The notes beneath the pieces were generated by a model. It ran no database searches. It saw only the letters and a list, made by a program, of their open reading frames with translations, and was not told where the DNA came from. From contig NZ_LWSK01000025.1 of NCBI RefSeq assembly GCF_001642955.1, positions 1 to 59,916 of the forward strand: a DNA stretch of 59,916 nt, in the 5' to 3' direction. The stretch comes from Rubripirellula obstinata. Lineage in GTDB: Bacteria > Planctomycetota > Planctomycetia > Pirellulales > Pirellulaceae. The position numbers were made by a program, and so were the translations under genes. How positions within the stretch are numbered: the stretch's first letter is position 1; each line of letters opens with the position of its first letter. This document shows positions 56,468-59,916 of the stretch, piece by piece.

Positions 56468-59400
56468 GTGAACGCAGACTCCAAAGAAGCCGCTTTTCAA
56501 CAGGACATCATCGACCAAATGGTCGCTGGCGGTTGGAAGCTGGGTGATCCGGCCAAGTACGACCGCCGGCTGGCGCTCTACACCGATGATTGCCTGCAGT
56601 ACGTTAAATCGACTCAGCCCAAGATGTGGGAAAAGTACACCAAGCTTTACCCGGCCGGCCCCGAGCAAGCGTTCATCGACAAGCTGGCCTCGCAGCTTTC
56701 CAAGGCTGATCCGCAGGCGAGCGATAAATCACTTCGCACCTTCGGGACGCTGGGTGTGCTGCGGCACGAACTGCGCGACAAATCGGCGTCGTTCAAGATG
56801 TGCCAGTTCAAACCCGAGCACGGTTTGAACCCGGACACGCTGGCGATGTACGAAGGCAACATTCTGCGAGTGGTGCCGGAGTTGGTTTACAGTCCGTGGA
56901 CGAAAGCCGAGGCTGAAAACCCCTCACCCCCAGCCCCTCTCCCCGAAGCGGGGCGAGGGGAGCCCGGCTCATTGAAGGTCGCCAAGGCATGGCGGATCGA
57001 CCTGGTGTTGTTCGTCAATGGCATCCCGGTTGCGACAATGGAACTGAAAAGTGAGTTCAAACAGGCGGTCGATCGAGCGATCACGCAGTACCGAAAAACT
57101 CGGCTGCCCAAAGATCCTGAAACCAACAAGCCTGAACCGCTGCTAACCTTCAAACGTGGTGCTCTGGTTCATTTTGCTGTTAGCCAGTACGAAGCCGCGA
57201 TGACGACACGGTTGGCGGGAAGTGAAACCCGTTTCCTGCCCTTCAACAAAGGCACCAAGGATGGCGGTGCGGGCAATGATACGCCCGGCGACGTCAATGA
57301 ATACGCGACGGGTTATCTGTGGAACGAAGTGCTGGCACCAGCGAATCTGTTGCAGATCATCGGTCGGTTTATTCACCTGGAAATCAAAACCGATGAGGAT
57401 TGGGACGGACGGAAAAAGAAGACGGAAACATTGATCTTCCCCCGCTATCACCAATGGGACCTGGTCCGCAAACTGATCCAGTCCAGCCGCGATGAAGGCC
57501 CCGGCCACAAGTATCTGGCGCAGCACAGTGCCGGATCGGGCAAGTCCAACAGCATTGCCTGGACGGCACACCAATTGTCGTCGCTCTACAACGATGCCGG
57601 CGACAAGGTTTTCCATAGCGTGATCGTGGTCACCGACCGCACCGTGCTGGACGATCAATTGCAGGACACGATCTACCAGTTCGAGCACGCCGATGGCGTC
57701 GTCGGTCGCATCAACCGCGACGAGGGCCAGGGATCAAAGTCCGAAAAACTGGCCGCTGCACTGGAGAATAGCCAGCCGATCGTGATCGTGACGATCCAAA
57801 CGTTTCCGTTTGTTCTCAAAGCAATCGAAAACAGCGTCAGCCTGAAAGAACGCTGCTACGCCATCATCGCCGACGAAGCCCACAGTTCGCAGTCGGGTCG
57901 TACCGCGGGGCAGCTAAAAGAAGTGCTGTCGACCGAGGCAACCCATGAAGATGCAGAGACCACCGCCGAAGATGCACTCGCCGCCAGCGTTCAGGCTCGC
58001 AGGTCTTCCGCTAACCTCAGCTACTACGCCTTCACAGCGACACCCAAAAGCAAAACCCTGGAATTGTTTGGGCGACGTCCCAAACCGGATGAACCGGTGG
58101 CGAAGCGAAATAAACCGGTGGCGTTCCATGTCTACAGCATGCGACAGGCGATCGAGGAGGGCTACATTCTGGACGTGCTGCAGAATTACACCAGCTACAA
58201 GGTGGCTTACAACTTGGCACAAAAGATTGCCAAGCCTGATTACGAAGTTGACGCCAAGAAGGCCAAGGTGCGGCTGGGCCAGTGGGTGCGACTGCACGAT
58301 TACAACATCGCTCAAAAAGTGATGGTGATCGTCGAACACTATCGCACGACCGTGATGGGGCTGCTGGGTGGGCATGCCAAAGCGATGGTGGTGACGGGGT
58401 CACGCAAGGAAGCGGTCCGATACAAATTGGAATTTGATAAGTACATCAAAAAAAAGAAGTACAGCCAGTTGGCGGCGATGGTCGCGTTCTCGGGTGAAGT
58501 GACGTTCAACAACGATGATCCCAACGCGGCAGCATTGGTTGGCGAAAAGTTTACCGAGTCAGGCATGAACCCTGGCCTGAAAGGTCGCGATATGCGGAAG
58601 GCATTCGATACCGGTGAATACCACTTGATGATCGTCGCGAAGAAGTTTCAAACGGGATTCGATCAACCAAAGTTGTGTGCGATGTACGTCGACAAAAAGC
58701 TTGGCGGGCTGGAGTGCGTGCAGACTCTGTCGCGGTTGAATCGAACCTTCAAAGGCAAAACGGACACCTATGTGCTGGACTTTTTCAACGAGCCAGCGGA
58801 GATTCTGGAAGCGTTCCAGGAGTACTACGAAACCGCCACGCTGCTGGACGTGTCGGACCCGAACCTGATTTGGGATCTGTTTGACAAGCTGCGGGGATCC
58901 GGCGTTTTTCAGTGGTCCGAGGTGACTCAGTTTAGCGAAGTGTTCTTCGTCAAGAGCAAGAGTAACGCGGCGATCAGCAACGTGTGTCGGCCAGCGGTGG
59001 ACCGTTGGCAACACCGTCACCAGGCGGCACGAAGCGAATACGAAAAGCACAAGAAACTTTTCGTTCATGCCAAAACACTGGGGGATCCGACCTTCATCGC
59101 CAATGCCGAAGGCGACATGAACGAAGCGAAAAAGGAGTTGGACGCACTGGGCATGTTCAAGGCCGACTTGATGTCGTTCACCCGGTACTACGAATTCATG
59201 TCTCAGATCGTTGACTACGACAGCACCGATCTGGAAAAGCTAAGCCTCTTCGCTCGGCACTTGGCACCGCTGTTGCGAGAAGAAGCCCCGCTGGACGACC
59301 CCATCGACCTGACGTCGGTTGCACTGAGCCACTACCGATTGTCCAAGATCAAACAGCAAGACTTGACGTTGGTTAAAGAGGGCGGCGAGGGGCTTCGCGT

Positions 59401-59755
59401 TTCGGCTGATCTTGGCACAGGCAAAGCCAAATCGAAGCAGGAAGAATTGCTTTCACAGATCATCGCCCGCCTGAACGAGCTGTTCGTCACCGATCAATTG
59501 ACCAACAAAGACTTGGTAAATTATCTGTACACGATCCGCGACAAGGTCAACGAAAACCAACGCGTCATGCATCAGCTCGAAAACAATTCGCCCGAACAAG
59601 CATTGCTAGGCGATTTCGCCGGTGCAGTCGACGATGCCGTGATGAACAGCGGCGAAGCCCATCAAAACCAAATGACGCAGTACCTAAACAACCCAGAACT
59701 CGCGACCAAGTTCCAACGACTGGTCTTCGACCTGCTGCTGGCCAAGGGAGCGTAG
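56468..59755 (+). CDS. hsdR: Type I restriction endonuclease subunit HsdR
   Basis: Motor and nuclease subunit of a type I restriction enzyme. 1,095 residues. The PD-ExK nuclease site is seen in WRIDLVLFVNGIPVATMELKS (D178, E192, K194). The helicase has Walker A SAGSGKSNSIAW (about 355-366) and the DEAH box ADEAHSSQSG (D469), then YYAFTATPKSKTL, VVTGSRKEAV and a QTGFDQPKLCAMYVDKKLGG motif VI region. The C-terminal helical domain that contacts HsdM is present to the end. GTG 56468 is the start. A 45-base palindrome is read in frame ([16 protein letters not shown], about 151-166) just ahead of the nuclease core. The gene looks intact, but its methylase partner is truncated. Confidence 0.95.
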   Translation: MNADSKEAAFQQDIIDQMVAGGWKLGDPAKYDRRLALYTDDCLQYVKSTQPKMWEKYTKLYPAGPEQAFIDKLASQLSKADPQASDKSLRTFGTLGVLRHELRDKSASFKMCQFKPEHGLNPDTLAMYEGNILRVVPELVYSPWTKAEAENPSPPAPLPEAGRGEPGSLKVAKAWRIDLVLFVNGIPVATMELKSEFKQAVDRAITQYRKTRLPKDPETNKPEPLLTFKRGALVHFAVSQYEAAMTTRLAGSETRFLPFNKGTKDGGAGNDTPGDVNEYATGYLWNEVLAPANLLQIIGRFIHLEIKTDEDWDGRKKKTETLIFPRYHQWDLVRKLIQSSRDEGPGHKYLAQHSAGSGKSNSIAWTAHQLSSLYNDAGDKVFHSVIVVTDRTVLDDQLQDTIYQFEHADGVVGRINRDEGQGSKSEKLAAALENSQPIVIVTIQTFPFVLKAIENSVSLKERCYAIIADEAHSSQSGRTAGQLKEVLSTEATHEDAETTAEDALAASVQARRSSANLSYYAFTATPKSKTLELFGRRPKPDEPVAKRNKPVAFHVYSMRQAIEEGYILDVLQNYTSYKVAYNLAQKIAKPDYEVDAKKAKVRLGQWVRLHDYNIAQKVMVIVEHYRTTVMGLLGGHAKAMVVTGSRKEAVRYKLEFDKYIKKKKYSQLAAMVAFSGEVTFNNDDPNAAALVGEKFTESGMNPGLKGRDMRKAFDTGEYHLMIVAKKFQTGFDQPKLCAMYVDKKLGGLECVQTLSRLNRTFKGKTDTYVLDFFNEPAEILEAFQEYYETATLLDVSDPNLIWDLFDKLRGSGVFQWSEVTQFSEVFFVKSKSNAAISNVCRPAVDRWQHRHQAARSEYEKHKKLFVHAKTLGDPTFIANAEGDMNEAKKELDALGMFKADLMSFTRYYEFMSQIVDYDSTDLEKLSLFARHLAPLLREEAPLDDPIDLTSVALSHYRLSKIKQQDLTLVKEGGEGLRVSADLGTGKAKSKQEELLSQIIARLNELFVTDQLTNKDLVNYLYTIRDKVNENQRVMHQLENNSPEQALLGDFAGAVDDAVMNSGEAHQNQMTQYLNNPELATKFQRLVFDLLLAKGA
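56920..56964. repeat. Family B palindrome in hsdR
   Basis: Exact reverse complement of 52884-52928. Inserted between residues 151 and 166, N-terminal to the nuclease Asp. It encodes a Pro/Gly/Arg-rich linker. Confidence 0.95.
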
Positions 59756-59859
59756 GCGACTTATAAGGAATTGTCGGAACAATTAGTGACGAAAAAGCTG
59801 CACGAACTGGAACGCTGTAAAACATTGTAGCAACGGCACATTTCCCTGATCGCCAGCAT

Positions 59860-59916
59860 GTAGGCCGTAGCGAGCCAAAGCGAGTTACGGCATTTTGCGC
59901 ACCGCCGTAACTCACA
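59860..59916. repeat. Family A palindrome, copy 6, cut by the window edge
   Basis: Begins GTAGGCCGTAGCGAGCC downstream of hsdR, with loop CATTTTGCGCACC and the start of the right arm GCCGTAACTC. The last bases diverge from other copies, or the element is shorter here. Confidence 0.8.

Overview
The window looks like the chromosome of a marine-type planctomycete close to Rhodopirellula/Pirellulaceae. This is inferred from family content, not from a marker gene. The signs are two giant secreted proteins with the planctomycete N-terminal LExRxLL (LEPR-XLL-like) signal and C-terminal dockerin/EF-hand repeats, an ECF sigma factor overlapping a serine/threonine kinase gene, moderate GC by eye, and many short palindromic repeats. 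No rRNA, tRNA, CRISPR array or transposase gene was recognised.

Layout. 1-3.1 kb (+): a PEGA-domain lipoprotein overlapping a YfhO-like multi-pass membrane protein. 3.3-7.4 kb (-): 2-oxoacid:ferredoxin oxidoreductase alpha (korA) and beta (korB), then cysteine synthase (cysK). 7.7-16.4 kb (-): a 2,867-residue exported protein with an Asp-box-type propeller, Calx-beta domains, tandem cadherin-like units and a dockerin. 16.7-20.7 kb (-): HD/nucleotidyltransferase protein, thioredoxin, Nudix hydrolase, TIM-barrel isomerase and shikimate kinase. 20.8-28.2 kb (+): an unknown membrane protein, ferrochelatase, a DUF4404-like protein and the succinate dehydrogenase operon sdhCAB. 28.4-33.0 kb (-): an ECF sigma factor translationally coupled to a kinase-cyclase-ATPase-TPR fusion. 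33.4-52.4 kb (+): one 6,306-residue gene. 52.6-59.8 kb (+): a damaged type I restriction-modification locus, made of a 5'-truncated hsdM, intact hsdS, an inserted DUF3800 gene and intact hsdR.

How the genes work together. korAB and sdhCAB serve central carbon metabolism (2-oxoacid oxidation and TCA/respiratory succinate oxidation), and ferrochelatase and cysK can supply heme and cysteine to it. The sigma factor/kinase pair is divergent from the giant surface-protein gene, so local regulation is possible but unproven. The restriction locus probably cannot work as it stands, because the catalytic half of HsdM is absent.

The most unusual feature is the density and behaviour of palindromic repeats. 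At least six families are present. Four lie between genes, nearly always downstream of genes and never in a divergent promoter region. Two lie inside protein-coding genes in frame: five copies in YfhO, the kinase fusion, the giant protein, the hsdM remnant and hsdR. The hsdM and hsdR copies are identical 45-base sequences in opposite orientation, read as different peptides. This resembles the Rickettsia palindromic elements in behaviour, and it is the best candidate here for an under-described system.
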